NCBI GenBank assembly: GCA_944326385.1
Contig: CALVDT010000003.1
Span: 1-58,186 of the forward strand
Origin: an uncultured Bacteroidales bacterium
GTDB taxonomy: Bacteria; Bacteroidota; Bacteroidia; Bacteroidales; UBA932
Direction: 5' to 3'
DNA length: 58,186 nt
Shown here: positions 32,370 through 41,051 of the stretch, piece after piece
Layout of the letters: each line of letters begins with the position of its first letter
Position numbering within the stretch: position 1 is the stretch's first letter
Translations under genes and position numbers: made by a program
Notes under the pieces: model-generated
The model's database searches: none
What the model was told of the DNA's origin: nothing
What the model saw: the letters and a program-made list of their open reading frames with translations, nothing else

Positions 32370-32378
32370 TATCCGCCG

Positions 32379-33317
32379 TCACCTGTATTTTTCCCCTTCT
32401 TCCAGCATACCTAAATATGATGAATATCTTTCCGCACTTATCGTTCCCGCCTCCACGGCTGCTTTCACAGCGCATCCCGGCTCATGTGTATGCGTGCATG
32501 GGGTGAATCTGCAGTCTTCTGACGCTTTCAGCATCTCCGGGAAATACAGGGCTATCTCCTCCGGCCTGATGTCGACAAGCCCGAAGCCGCGGATTCCGGG
32601 GGTATCTATGATGAAGCCGCCTGAAGCCAGGGCATACATCTCGTAGAAAGTAGTGGTGTGCCTGCCCTGGAGATGAGCCTCGGATATCTGTCCTATCCTG
32701 AGATCCAGTGCCGGGTCCAGAGCTTTTATCAGGGATGATTTCCCGACGCCCGAGACACCCGAGAAAAGGCATACGGAGGCATTGCATTCCGACCTCAGCA
32801 CATCTATCCCCTCCCCCGTCAGGGCAGACACTTCCAGAATATGATATCCGGCACTGCCGTAAATGGCATGGAAAGCGTCCAGCTGCTCCCGGTACGCTTC
32901 CCGGAACAAGTCTATCTTGTTCAGCACGATGACCGGATGGACATCATACACTTCGCATGTGACCAGAATCCTGTCGAGAAAAGGCAGCTTGACTTCCGGG
33001 AAATCCAGAGTGACGACAATGAAGGCCTTGTCGATATTGGCCGCAATTATATGCGACTGCCTCGACAGATTAGCGGATTTCCTTATCACATAGTTCTTTC
33101 TCGGCAGCACCGAAGTGATCAGCGCCGGACTTTCCAGGGTCGGGACACCCGGACCGGAGTCGAATGTGACATGATCGCCCACGGCCACGGGATTCGTGGC
33201 CGAACTTCCGCCGAGCCGTATCCTGCCTCGCAGCACGGCAGGGAAAAGCTCCCATTCCGGAAGCCTTGAAAGCAGATAATGGCTTCCTGTATGCTTTACC
33301 ACTGTAGCTGTCTGCAT
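32379..33317 (-). CDS. rsgA: Ribosome small-subunit-dependent GTPase A
   Basis: A 312-residue circularly permuted GTPase that checks and releases factors in late 30S assembly. The order of motifs is G4 VLNKIDL, then G1 GVSGVGKSSLIKAL, then G3 DTPGIRGFG, as expected for RsgA. An N-terminal OB fold (ATVVKHTGSHYLLS) precedes, and a zinc knuckle CRFTPCTHTHEPGCAVK closes it. The start is ATG at 33315-33317 (MQTATVVKHTG); an earlier in-frame start at 33383 is rejected because it lies upstream of the -7 box at 33341-33348. It is the first gene of the run to metX. Confidence 0.95.
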   Translation of the reverse strand: MQTATVVKHTGSHYLLSRLPEWELFPAVLRGRIRLGGSSATNPVAVGDHVTFDSGPGVPTLESPALITSVLPRKNYVIRKSANLSRQSHIIAANIDKAFIVVTLDFPEVKLPFLDRILVTCEVYDVHPVIVLNKIDLFREAYREQLDAFHAIYGSAGYHILEVSALTGEGIDVLRSECNASVCLFSGVSGVGKSSLIKALDPALDLRIGQISEAHLQGRHTTTFYEMYALASGGFIIDTPGIRGFGLVDIRPEEIALYFPEMLKASEDCRFTPCTHTHEPGCAVKAAVEAGTISAERYSSYLGMLEEGEKYR

Positions 33318-33336
33318 GCCGTCAAGGTTTAGAAAC

Positions 33337-33367
33337 TTGACAAAGATAATGGAATTTTTTATATTTG
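33337..33367 (+). promoter_or_regulatory. Promoter of the polyprenyl synthetase operon
   Basis: TTG (33337-33339), a 20-base spacer and TATATTTG (33360-33367), 36 bases before the ATG at 33404. It overlaps the divergent rsgA promoter. Confidence 0.65.
33341..33348 (-). promoter_or_regulatory. -7 box of the rsgA-MATE-metXY run
   Basis: Minus-strand TATCTTTG, 23 bases before the rsgA ATG. It fixes the start codon. No -33 box at standard distance. Confidence 0.6.
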
Positions 33368-33403
33368 GCCTTTGTTGCGTCAACCATTAACCTTTGGAAT
33401 ATC

Positions 33404-34420
33404 ATGATTAACGAGAATCAGATTGAAGAGACTTTGGAAAGTCTGTTTGACAACATAGAATTCAGCGACGAGCCGTCAGGGCTCTATGACCCGCTCAGGT
33501 ACATGATTGGAATCGGAGGCAAAAGGGTGCGGCCGAGGCTCTGCCTGATTGCCTATTCGCTATTCAAGGACAGCTTCGACGAGAAGATTCTCGAACCTGC
33601 TGCGGCACTCGAGGTTTTCCACAGTTTCACGCTGATACACGACGACGTCATGGACAATTCCGACATGCGCCGCGGAGTTCCCACTGTCTGCCGCAAATGG
33701 GACAGCAACACTGCCATCATCTCTGGTGACGTGATGTCCATAGACAGCTACCGGAGGATTGCGAAGGCTCCCGCCGATGTGCTCCCGGAAGTGCTCGGTC
33801 TTTTCACAACGACTGCAGCACAGGTCTGCGAAGGCCAGCAGTACGACATGGAATTCGAGGACATGAAGGAAATCTCCATGGAATCCTACCTGAAGATGGT
33901 CGGGTTGAAGACTGCGGTGCTCATAGCCTGCTCTGCGAAACTCGGTGCCATGATAGGCGGTGCCGACGGGAGAACCTGCGATCTGCTCTACAAGTTCGGC
34001 TACGACCTTGGACTGGCATTCCAGATCACGGACGACTATCTCGACACATACGGGGATCCGGCCATTTTCGGAAAGAAGATAGGCGGGGACATAATAAACA
34101 ACAAGAAGACATGGCTGCTGACCAAGGCTCTTGAAAAAGGCGGCGAACTCGAGCAATCCGGGGCTGTGGACCAGTTCCACGGCAGGACGGCACTGCTCAG
34201 GGCCATGGAGATGAAGACAGGCAATGAAGCCGACAAGGCTGCCAAGATAGCAAAGGTCAAGGAAATCTATGAAACCCTCGGCATAGACGAAGATGTCAAG
34301 TACGAAATCATCAAGCTGCATGCCCAGGCCATGAACTACGCCGGGATGATAGGCCTTTCCAAAGTACGTTACGAGATGCTGCACCGCTATGCTGACAGAC
34401 TCCTCGGGAGGAACAAATGA
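33404..34420 (+). CDS. Trans-polyprenyl diphosphate synthase
   Basis: A 338-residue soluble prenyltransferase that lengthens farnesyl or geranyl diphosphate with isopentenyl diphosphate. The first Asp-rich motif is LIHDDVMDNSDMRRG and the second is ITDDYLDTYGD; GGKRVRPRLCL binds isopentenyl diphosphate. The product is likely the long chain for menaquinone, so it would supply MenA at 15.7 kb. I set the start at ATG 33404 because an upstream start at 33365 lies inside the -7 box. It overlaps the U32 peptidase gene by 4 bases (ATGA), a coupled pair. Confidence 0.93.
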   Translation: MINENQIEETLESLFDNIEFSDEPSGLYDPLRYMIGIGGKRVRPRLCLIAYSLFKDSFDEKILEPAAALEVFHSFTLIHDDVMDNSDMRRGVPTVCRKWDSNTAIISGDVMSIDSYRRIAKAPADVLPEVLGLFTTTAAQVCEGQQYDMEFEDMKEISMESYLKMVGLKTAVLIACSAKLGAMIGGADGRTCDLLYKFGYDLGLAFQITDDYLDTYGDPAIFGKKIGGDIINNKKTWLLTKALEKGGELEQSGAVDQFHGRTALLRAMEMKTGNEADKAAKIAKVKEIYETLGIDEDVKYEIIKLHAQAMNYAGMIGLSKVRYEMLHRYADRLLGRNK

Positions 34421-35670
34421 CGATGGACAGGAAGGAACTGGAGATAATGGCCCCAGCCGGCAATTTCGAATGTCTGCATGCGGCAATACAAGGCGGTGCC
34501 GACTCCGTCTATTTCGGGATCGGAAGGCTGAACATGAGATCCCATTCCGCGAACAATTTCGGGATGGAGGATCTGCCGGAAGTCTGCCGGATATGCCGGG
34601 AGCATGGAGTGAAGTCGTATCTGACTCTGAACATTGTATTGTATCAGGAGGATCTCGAAGATATGAGAAGGACCCTGGACGCTGCGCTTTCCGCCGGCAT
34701 CTCGGCCGTGATAGCATCGGACATGGCGGCAATCATGTATGCCAGGTCCATAGGTCTGGAAGTCCATATCTCCACACAGCTCAGCATCTCAAACGTGGAG
34801 GCTCTGCGGTTTTATGCACAGTATGCCGATGTCATCGTGCTTGCCAGGGAGCTCAACCTGCATCAGGTCAAGGAGATAAAGTCGCTGATAGTCTCCGAGG
34901 GCATAAAGGGGCCTTCAGGACGGCCTGTCGAGATAGAGATGTTTGCCCATGGCGCGCTGTGCATGGCCGTCTCGGGGAAATGCTATCTGAGCCTGCACGA
35001 ATACGGGGCATCCGCAAACAGAGGCGCATGTTACCAGATCTGCAGGCGCGGATATGAGGTCACCGACCTGGAAACCGGGAACAAGCTCGTTGTGGACAAC
35101 AAATACATCATGTCACCGAAGGACCTGTGCACTATCGGATTCATGGACAAGATCATCGATGCCGGTGTCACCGTATTCAAGATCGAAGGCAGGGCCAGGT
35201 CTGCAGAATATGTAAAACGGACTGCCTCATGCTATCGCCGCGCCGCTGACGCCGTGTGCGACGGGACCTACTCTGCGGAACTGGCCGCCGGACTGGAAAA
35301 GGAGCTCGAGGAAGTATTCAACCGGGGTTTCTGGGACGGCTACTATCAGGGAGCCAGGCTTGGTGAATGGAGCGAAGTGTACGGCAGCAAGGCCACCCGG
35401 AAGAAAATCTATTGCGGCAAAGTCACAAACTGGTTCGCAAAACTCGGTGTGGCTGAAATCCTCATCGAGTCATCCGCATTGAGTGTCGGCGACAATATCC
35501 TGATCATAGGCCCGTCTACCGGGGTCGTGGAATTGTCCGTTACCGAAATCAGGGTGGACCTGAAACCCGTGGAGAAGGCGTCAAAGGGTGTCTACTGTTC
35601 TATTCCGGTGGATCTGCACGGGCAGACGGAGAAGCTCCGCCGTTCCGACAAAGTCTACATCTGGGCTTGA
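34417..35670 (+). CDS. U32 family peptidase-like protein (TrhP/RlhA group)
   Basis: A 417-residue protein of peptidase family U32. It begins ELEIMAPAGNFECLHAAIQGGADSVYFG, and has the U32 signature EIEMFAHGALCMAVSGKCYLSLHEYGASANRGACYQICRRGY, with several conserved Cys that probably bind iron-sulfur, then KIEGRARSAEYV. Several members act in RNA hydroxylation (tRNA wobble U34 or 23S rRNA C2501) rather than proteolysis, and this one may do the same. It is coupled to the prenyl synthase gene by a 4-base overlap. Confidence 0.9.
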   Translation: MTMDRKELEIMAPAGNFECLHAAIQGGADSVYFGIGRLNMRSHSANNFGMEDLPEVCRICREHGVKSYLTLNIVLYQEDLEDMRRTLDAALSAGISAVIASDMAAIMYARSIGLEVHISTQLSISNVEALRFYAQYADVIVLARELNLHQVKEIKSLIVSEGIKGPSGRPVEIEMFAHGALCMAVSGKCYLSLHEYGASANRGACYQICRRGYEVTDLETGNKLVVDNKYIMSPKDLCTIGFMDKIIDAGVTVFKIEGRARSAEYVKRTASCYRRAADAVCDGTYSAELAAGLEKELEEVFNRGFWDGYYQGARLGEWSEVYGSKATRKKIYCGKVTNWFAKLGVAEILIESSALSVGDNILIIGPSTGVVELSVTEIRVDLKPVEKASKGVYCSIPVDLHGQTEKLRRSDKVYIWA

Positions 35671-35681
35671 TTTCCGGGACG

Positions 35682-36332
35682 TTACCTGAAGAGATCGTGG
35701 AGAATCTGCAGAGAATTGACATTCAGTGCAGACTCCGTGTGATATTCGATATACTTCAGCAACTTTCCGGCGATCTCGTTCCGCACCTCTCCCGACATCG
35801 GGACAAGCATGGCCTCCGAAAAAGGCCGCCTGATGAAATCCGAGACCAGCGGCATCCTCTCACCGACGAACGGCTCCAGGTCGCAAGGTTCGGGGCTGAA
35901 TCCGAGCTCGATTATGAACTCGAGAAGGAAATAAAGATGGAAATTGCTGAAGTCTGCATCCATGGCATCGAGAAGCAGAATATTCTTCTCGCACATGTCG
36001 TAAAGGGAAGCATCCGCCACACCCTCTTTCACGACACGGAAGAGCACCTCGCTGATGAACATCGAAATGGCGCTTTTGCTCAGATTGTTCCTCAACCCTG
36101 TCAATGGATACCGCGAAACGATATTCCTGGCAGTGAACAGTCTGGACCTGCTTGTCTCCGCAATGTCTGCCTCAAGTATGCTGAGAGGAAAAAAAAGAGA
36201 AGTCACCGGGCGCCTGGAAACATTCCTGACAAAAAAACCTTTCCTGCCGTACGCTTTTGACAGAGTATGCAGGACCATGGAATTTTCCCCGAAACGGGTT
36301 GTATGAAGCAGGATGAATTCCGAATTGTTCAT
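35682..36332 (-). CDS. recO: DNA repair protein RecO
   Basis: A 216-residue mediator protein that loads RecA on SSB-coated single-strand DNA. It shows an N-terminal OB fold (EFILLHTTRFGENSMVLHTLSKAYGRKGFFVRN) and a helical remainder with the short Bacteroidota-type C-terminus; the zinc cysteines of some RecO proteins are not present. Slightly shorter than E. coli RecO (242). It starts 13 bases after the rdgB stop and is probably transcribed with it, giving a small genome-maintenance operon. Confidence 0.88.
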   Translation of the reverse strand: MNNSEFILLHTTRFGENSMVLHTLSKAYGRKGFFVRNVSRRPVTSLFFPLSILEADIAETSRSRLFTARNIVSRYPLTGLRNNLSKSAISMFISEVLFRVVKEGVADASLYDMCEKNILLLDAMDADFSNFHLYFLLEFIIELGFSPEPCDLEPFVGERMPLVSDFIRRPFSEAMLVPMSGEVRNEIAGKLLKYIEYHTESALNVNSLQILHDLFR

Positions 36333-36345
36333 CTATGGAAACCCT

Positions 36346-36990
36346 CTATATGAGTCCGGCTGCGGGAAGCCCTTGAAGGAACTCCGCCATTGCCCTCAGA
36401 GCCTTGCCTCTGTGTGAAATGGAGTTCTTCCGGTCTTCGGTTATCTCTGCAAGAGTGACTTCAGGATATTCATCGGCAATGAATACCGGATCATAGCCGA
36501 AACCTCCCTTGCCGGCCTTGCACCTTGCTATCCTGCCCTCGAGAATCCCGTTGAAGAAATGTCTCTTGCCGTTTATAATCAATGTTATGACACTTCTGAA
36601 GCGTGCCTTGCGAAGATTTTTCCTTGGTTCGATTCCCATGGCCTTCATCATGGAAGCTTCCATCTCCTTGCGGGAGAGCTCATCGAGGAGCTTGTCCATA
36701 TTCCTGTCGAAACTTTTGTCTTCTCCGGCATATCTGGCCGTCCTGACTCCCGGAGCACCGCCGAGCGCATCCACTTCAAGGCCGGTATCGTCTGCAAAAC
36801 AGTCGGTATGACACTTGTCCCAGATATAATCAGCCTTCTGCTGTGAATTGGCCCTCAGAGTAGAACCTGTTTCAGGAATCTCTTCACTGATTCCCATCTG
36901 TGCAGGGGTAACGAGCTCGAATCCCTTGCCTAAAATCTCTGATGCCTCACGCAGTTTTCCGCTATTGCCCGTTGCAAAAACCATTTTCAT
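36346..36990 (-). CDS. rdgB: XTP/dITP diphosphatase (RdgB/HAM1)
   Basis: A 214-residue enzyme that hydrolyses dITP, XTP and related non-canonical purine nucleotides to the monophosphate. It has the start VFATGNSGKLREASEIL, FADDTGLEVDALGGAPGVRTARYAG (substrate-binding with the key acidic residues), the GGFGYDPVF motif and SHRGKALRAM. Compared with the usual length of about 195 it has an extra stretch around residues 105-125 (RKEMEASMMKAMGIEPRKNL) in a loop before FRSVITLI. It is the first gene of an operon with recO behind a good promoter. Confidence 0.94.
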   Translation of the reverse strand: MKMVFATGNSGKLREASEILGKGFELVTPAQMGISEEIPETGSTLRANSQQKADYIWDKCHTDCFADDTGLEVDALGGAPGVRTARYAGEDKSFDRNMDKLLDELSRKEMEASMMKAMGIEPRKNLRKARFRSVITLIINGKRHFFNGILEGRIARCKAGKGGFGYDPVFIADEYPEVTLAEITEDRKNSISHRGKALRAMAEFLQGLPAAGLI

Positions 36991-37020
36991 AACTGCTTGT
37001 ATTTTCGTCTAAAATCGCCG

Positions 37021-37053
37021 CAAAGTTATAAAAATGATTTTTCATTCTCCAAA
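37021..37053 (-). promoter_or_regulatory. Promoter of rdgB-recO
   Basis: Minus-strand TTTG (37050-37053), a 21-base spacer, TAACTTTG (37021-37028) followed by C; 30 bases before the rdgB ATG. Confidence 0.75.
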
Positions 37054-37109
37054 TCATGCCGTTAATTTATTATATCACCTTATATCACCGGGCTTCACGC
37101 ACCATACAG

Positions 37110-39221
37110 TCAGCACCTGCCGGCATCCGTTATCATTGCCTTGAGTCCGGAATTGAAGCGGTCGCATGAAAGAAGATGTTCAAGAGTGACATGCAGCCTG
37201 TACTTCCAGTAATGACGGGGGACAGCGGGAATATTTATCCTCTCTCCAGAAGGCTCGGGAGACCTCAGCTCATCATCCATGGCCAGCCAGTCCTGCAGAG
37301 GAAGGATGGCCAGCATGGAAGAGGACTCCAGATGCTTCTGCACGATTTCCCGGCATATCCACGGTTCACACGAACGCGGGGCTTCACCGCCACGGTGCAT
37401 CACCAGATGCCAGTAGTCATCTGCGACTCTCCTGTCCTCTTCCCACCAGGCGCGCAAAGGATTCATGTCATGGGTAGATGTCGTGCATACCGAATAATAC
37501 GGGTATCTTGACGGATCTGCGAATCTGCTGTCCATACTTTTCGGCATACGCTGTATTTCAAGTGACAGGATGCTGTATTCGTCCATGACTTCTGCGACAC
37601 AGCCGGGTATCATGCCGAGATCCTCACCGCAGGCCAGCATTCCTGTAGCGGAAAGGAGCGATGAAAGCTTTCTCATCGCCGACTCTTTCCAGAATGCATT
37701 GTGCTGGTGATAGAAAAAGTCGTCATAAAGCCGGTTGAATACCTGTTTCATGAAGTCGTCCAAAGCGGAATACGCCGAAGTGCTGTGTGCAGCGATTCTC
37801 GGATGCCACAGGCCTTTCCTGTGAGGGTCTTCAACGAAAAGGACATCCTTGCTGTCACTCCCCTTGGCCCGGACGTCGAAGCCCATCGAGGAAAGCTCGG
37901 CTTCGGAATACGGCAAAGCCGGATTGAAATGCCCCATAAGTCCGCTTTTTTCAGGGAGTGGTATTTCCCATATCCTGAAAAACCCGAGAATATGGTCTAT
38001 CCTGAATACATCGAAATACCGGGACATTTTCTTCAGCCGGGCCTTCCACCATGCATATCCGTCCTTCGACATCCCGTCCCAGTCGTATGTCGGGAATCCC
38101 CAGTTCTGGCCGTCGGCGGAGAATGCATCGGGCGGGGCTCCAGCCTGTGAATCCATGTTGAAAAGCCTGCCGTTCACCCACGCGTCGGCACTGGTCCTGC
38201 TGACCCCGATAGGCAGATCCCCCTTGAACACCACGCCCTTGCTTCGAGCATAATCCCTTGCCTCTGAAAGCTGCAGATGAAGATGGTACTGGACAAACAT
38301 ATGATAGCCGGCCTCTTTCTCATGTCCTTTTAAATATTTCCGGATTTTCATCTCGTCATACACCGAATAATCTTCAGCGGCGCCATGTTTCCACTTCCGG
38401 AAATCGGCAGTGCCGAACCTGTCTCTCAGAGTACAGAATGCAGCATACGGCAGCAGCCATTCCTCATTGCTTTCCACAAACGACCTGTAGGACTTTGTCC
38501 GGCACACTTTTGTCCCGGTCTTCCCATACGCCTTGTAAAGGAGTCTGCGCTTTTCTTCATTCACCTTTTCGTAATCCACATGCGGCAAGGCATTCAGCCC
38601 GGCTTTCATCTGCCTGTATTCATCGTCTTCTTCCACTCCCGCATCAGGCAGGTGGATGTATTGAGGATGCAGGGCAAAACTGGAATTAGCGTTGTAAGGA
38701 TAGGAATCCTCCCATGTACCAGTCATCGTGGTATCGTTTACCGGGAGTATCTGGATAATCTTCTGGCCTGTTCCGGCAGCCCAGTCTGCAAGCAATTTGA
38801 GATCATTGAACTCACCTATGCCGAAACCGGACTCCGACCTCAGGGAAAACACCGGCACCGCCGTACCTGCGGCTTTCCATTGCCTGCCGGGCGACCTGCG
38901 GAACACGCCGTCTGCAAAAGGGGATGAAAGGAAGGGAAGGTCTGCGGGAACATCGTTCCAGCTGTCCCGGACTTCCACCGGCTTACGTACATTCTTCTGC
39001 GGGAGCGTCACCGAATGTTGCGCCCATTCTGTCCGTCTGCACAATCCTCCCGAATGCAGTTCATACCGGTACTCGAAGATCTGCCCCGGCTTAAGTCTGT
39101 CGATTCCGGCTCTCCAGATGCTGCCCGGCCCGTATTCCATAGGATAAAGACGGTCTCCTGACCTGAGAAAAAGTTCTTCGCCCCAACGGGTGAAATATTC
39201 TACACTGGCTATCAGTTTCAT
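37110..39221 (-). CDS. malQ: 4-alpha-glucanotransferase (GH77) with one N-terminal starch-binding-like domain
   Basis: A 703-residue amylomaltase that moves alpha-1,4-glucan segments between maltodextrins. The catalytic barrel starts near residue 118 (GTAVPVFSLRSESGFGIGEFNDLKLLADWA) and shows FRIDHILGFFRIWEIP (nucleophile Asp), CGEDLGMIP (acid/base Glu) and TTSTHDMNPLRAWW. The first 110 residues (WGEELFLRSGDRLYPMEY, IWRAGIDRLKPGQIFEYRYEL) resemble one CBM20-like domain. Bacteroides MalQ proteins of this DPE2-like type are about 890 residues with two such domains, so this one lacks about 190 residues. A good promoter precedes a single ATG, so the short form appears real. Confidence 0.93.
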   Translation of the reverse strand: MKLIASVEYFTRWGEELFLRSGDRLYPMEYGPGSIWRAGIDRLKPGQIFEYRYELHSGGLCRRTEWAQHSVTLPQKNVRKPVEVRDSWNDVPADLPFLSSPFADGVFRRSPGRQWKAAGTAVPVFSLRSESGFGIGEFNDLKLLADWAAGTGQKIIQILPVNDTTMTGTWEDSYPYNANSSFALHPQYIHLPDAGVEEDDEYRQMKAGLNALPHVDYEKVNEEKRRLLYKAYGKTGTKVCRTKSYRSFVESNEEWLLPYAAFCTLRDRFGTADFRKWKHGAAEDYSVYDEMKIRKYLKGHEKEAGYHMFVQYHLHLQLSEARDYARSKGVVFKGDLPIGVSRTSADAWVNGRLFNMDSQAGAPPDAFSADGQNWGFPTYDWDGMSKDGYAWWKARLKKMSRYFDVFRIDHILGFFRIWEIPLPEKSGLMGHFNPALPYSEAELSSMGFDVRAKGSDSKDVLFVEDPHRKGLWHPRIAAHSTSAYSALDDFMKQVFNRLYDDFFYHQHNAFWKESAMRKLSSLLSATGMLACGEDLGMIPGCVAEVMDEYSILSLEIQRMPKSMDSRFADPSRYPYYSVCTTSTHDMNPLRAWWEEDRRVADDYWHLVMHRGGEAPRSCEPWICREIVQKHLESSSMLAILPLQDWLAMDDELRSPEPSGERINIPAVPRHYWKYRLHVTLEHLLSCDRFNSGLKAMITDAGRC

Positions 39222-39249
39222 TTGCGGTTATGGAATTTTTCTGTTTCTG

Positions 39250-39280
39250 CAAAATTATCAATAATAATATCATCGGCAAA
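39250..39280 (-). promoter_or_regulatory. Promoter of malQ
   Basis: Minus-strand TTTG (39277-39280), a 19-base spacer and TAATTTTG (39250-39257) followed by C; 28 bases before ATG 39221. It confirms that the short malQ gene is complete at its 5' end. Confidence 0.75.
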
Positions 39281-39363
39281 AAATTCAAGCCCTACGATGA
39301 AATGATGTCCCCACGGAAATCCTGTTTTTCCCGGATGCAGCAAAAACTATTGAAAATAAAGCG

Positions 39364-39371
39364 TAACTTTG
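39364..39371 (+). promoter_or_regulatory. -7 box of the S41 peptidase gene
   Basis: TAACTTTG, 81 bases before the ATG at 39453. The in-frame TTG at 39369 lies inside this box and cannot be the start. Confidence 0.6.
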
Positions 39372-39452
39372 TATGATTATTGCACAGACACGCGGACTGT
39401 GCATCTTCCGGAAGATTCGGGAGAACCGGGAATAATTGAAATTCAAGATATT

Positions 39453-41051
39453 ATGAAAAGATATTTTTTGACGGCTGCAGTCCTGACGGCTGCAATATCA
39501 TGGATGCCGGCATACGGCCAGAGCAAAAGCTTCAAACTGGGGCAGTGGACCGAGATACAGAATTCAATACTGAAAGAGCTGAACCGGTCCTATGTGGACA
39601 GTCTTCCGGTGGACAGGATCATGAGGGCGGGGGTGGATGCCATGCTGGAGAATCTCGATCCATACACAATATACATCCCGGAAGAGGAGAATGAAGACCT
39701 CCAGATGATGCTGTCCAAGACCTACGGTGGCATCGGGGCGATAATATTCAAGGAAAAGGAAGCAAACGTGATCATAAACGAGCCTTACTACGGCTCACCT
39801 GCCTGGAAGAACGGACTCCGGTGCGGAGACGAGATCATAGCCATAGACGGAAAGCCGACAAAAGGCCTCGAAGCTGCGGAAAGCAGCGACAGGATGAAAG
39901 GAAAGCCTGGCACGACGGTGAATTTCAAGGTCCTGAAAGCCCGCAGCGGGGATACCGTGGATGTTGCAATAGTCAGGGAACGCATCCATATCCCTGATGT
40001 GGAATATGTCGGAATGCTCGATGACACCACAGGATATATCAAGCAGACAGGCTTTACAGACAAAGTCTCGGAAGAGATAAAGGCAGGATACTTCAAACTG
40101 AAGGGACAGGGCATGAAAAGGCTTGTGCTTGATTTGCGCGGAAACGGAGGCGGACTGATGAACGAAGCCATAAACATCGTGTCGCTCTTCGTGCCTGAAG
40201 GATCTCTCGTAGTATCTTCAAAAGGGAATACACCCGAGTCCCTGAGGGAATACAGGACCACATCCGAACCGGTGGATACGGAGATACCTCTTATCGTCAT
40301 GGTGGATTCCGGCTCGGCTTCTTCATCTGAAATCGTAGCCGGCGCCATCCAGGATCTGGACAGAGGCACCATCATGGGAGAAAGGACTTTCGGAAAAGGT
40401 CTGGTGCAGACCGTGCGGCCGATAGTCTATAACGGGCAGCTGAAAGTCACCACTGCCAAATACTACACACCGAGCGGACGCTGCGTACAGGCCATCGACT
40501 ACAGCCACCGGAATGAAGACGGAAGTGTCGGCCACATCCCTGACTCCCTGACACACGAATTCAGGACCAGCAAAGGCAGGATTGTCAGAGACGGAGGCGG
40601 CATAACTCCTGACGTGGAACTGGAACGGCCATCCTACAGCAGGCTCGTGTATTCGCTCGTACTTAACGGAATCATAGACAGATACACCATACACTACGCA
40701 AAGCAGCACGACACTATCCCGGCTCTGGACGAATTCCATTTCTCCGATGAGGATTTCGAGGATTTCATAAACTTCGCCAAAGACCAGAAATTCGACTGCC
40801 GGAGCGGTGCCGAGACCCTTTTCGACGAAATGAAGAAGGAGCTGGAGGCCGACGGACTCGAAGACAGCATGACAGAGGAACTTGCAGCCCTTGAAAAAGC
40901 CATAAAGCTTGACAAGGAAGAGTTCATCCGCCTTAAAAAGGACGAGATAATCCCGTTCATCGAAGAAGAGATTGCCGTCAGATACTACTTTCAGGAAGCC
41001 GGCATCGAAATCAGACTGAGATACGATGACCAGCTGAAAAAGGCGTTATGA
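39453..41051 (+). CDS. S41 family C-terminal-processing peptidase
   Basis: A 532-residue periplasmic protease of the CtpA/tail-specific type. The signal peptide is MKRYFLTAAVLTAAISWMPAYG. Then come an N-terminal helical part, a PDZ domain (about 85-170: GGIGAIIF, GSPAWKNGLRCGDEIIAIDG) and the catalytic core with VDSGSASSSEIVAGAIQD (nucleophile Ser) and GERTFGKGLVQ (general-base Lys). A long charged helical tail follows (about 430-532). The start is ATG 39453 from the promoter position and signal peptide. The stop region overlaps the convergent RNase R gene by 6 bases. Confidence 0.94.
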   Translation: MKRYFLTAAVLTAAISWMPAYGQSKSFKLGQWTEIQNSILKELNRSYVDSLPVDRIMRAGVDAMLENLDPYTIYIPEEENEDLQMMLSKTYGGIGAIIFKEKEANVIINEPYYGSPAWKNGLRCGDEIIAIDGKPTKGLEAAESSDRMKGKPGTTVNFKVLKARSGDTVDVAIVRERIHIPDVEYVGMLDDTTGYIKQTGFTDKVSEEIKAGYFKLKGQGMKRLVLDLRGNGGGLMNEAINIVSLFVPEGSLVVSSKGNTPESLREYRTTSEPVDTEIPLIVMVDSGSASSSEIVAGAIQDLDRGTIMGERTFGKGLVQTVRPIVYNGQLKVTTAKYYTPSGRCVQAIDYSHRNEDGSVGHIPDSLTHEFRTSKGRIVRDGGGITPDVELERPSYSRLVYSLVLNGIIDRYTIHYAKQHDTIPALDEFHFSDEDFEDFINFAKDQKFDCRSGAETLFDEMKKELEADGLEDSMTEELAALEKAIKLDKEEFIRLKKDEIIPFIEEEIAVRYYFQEAGIEIRLRYDDQLKKAL

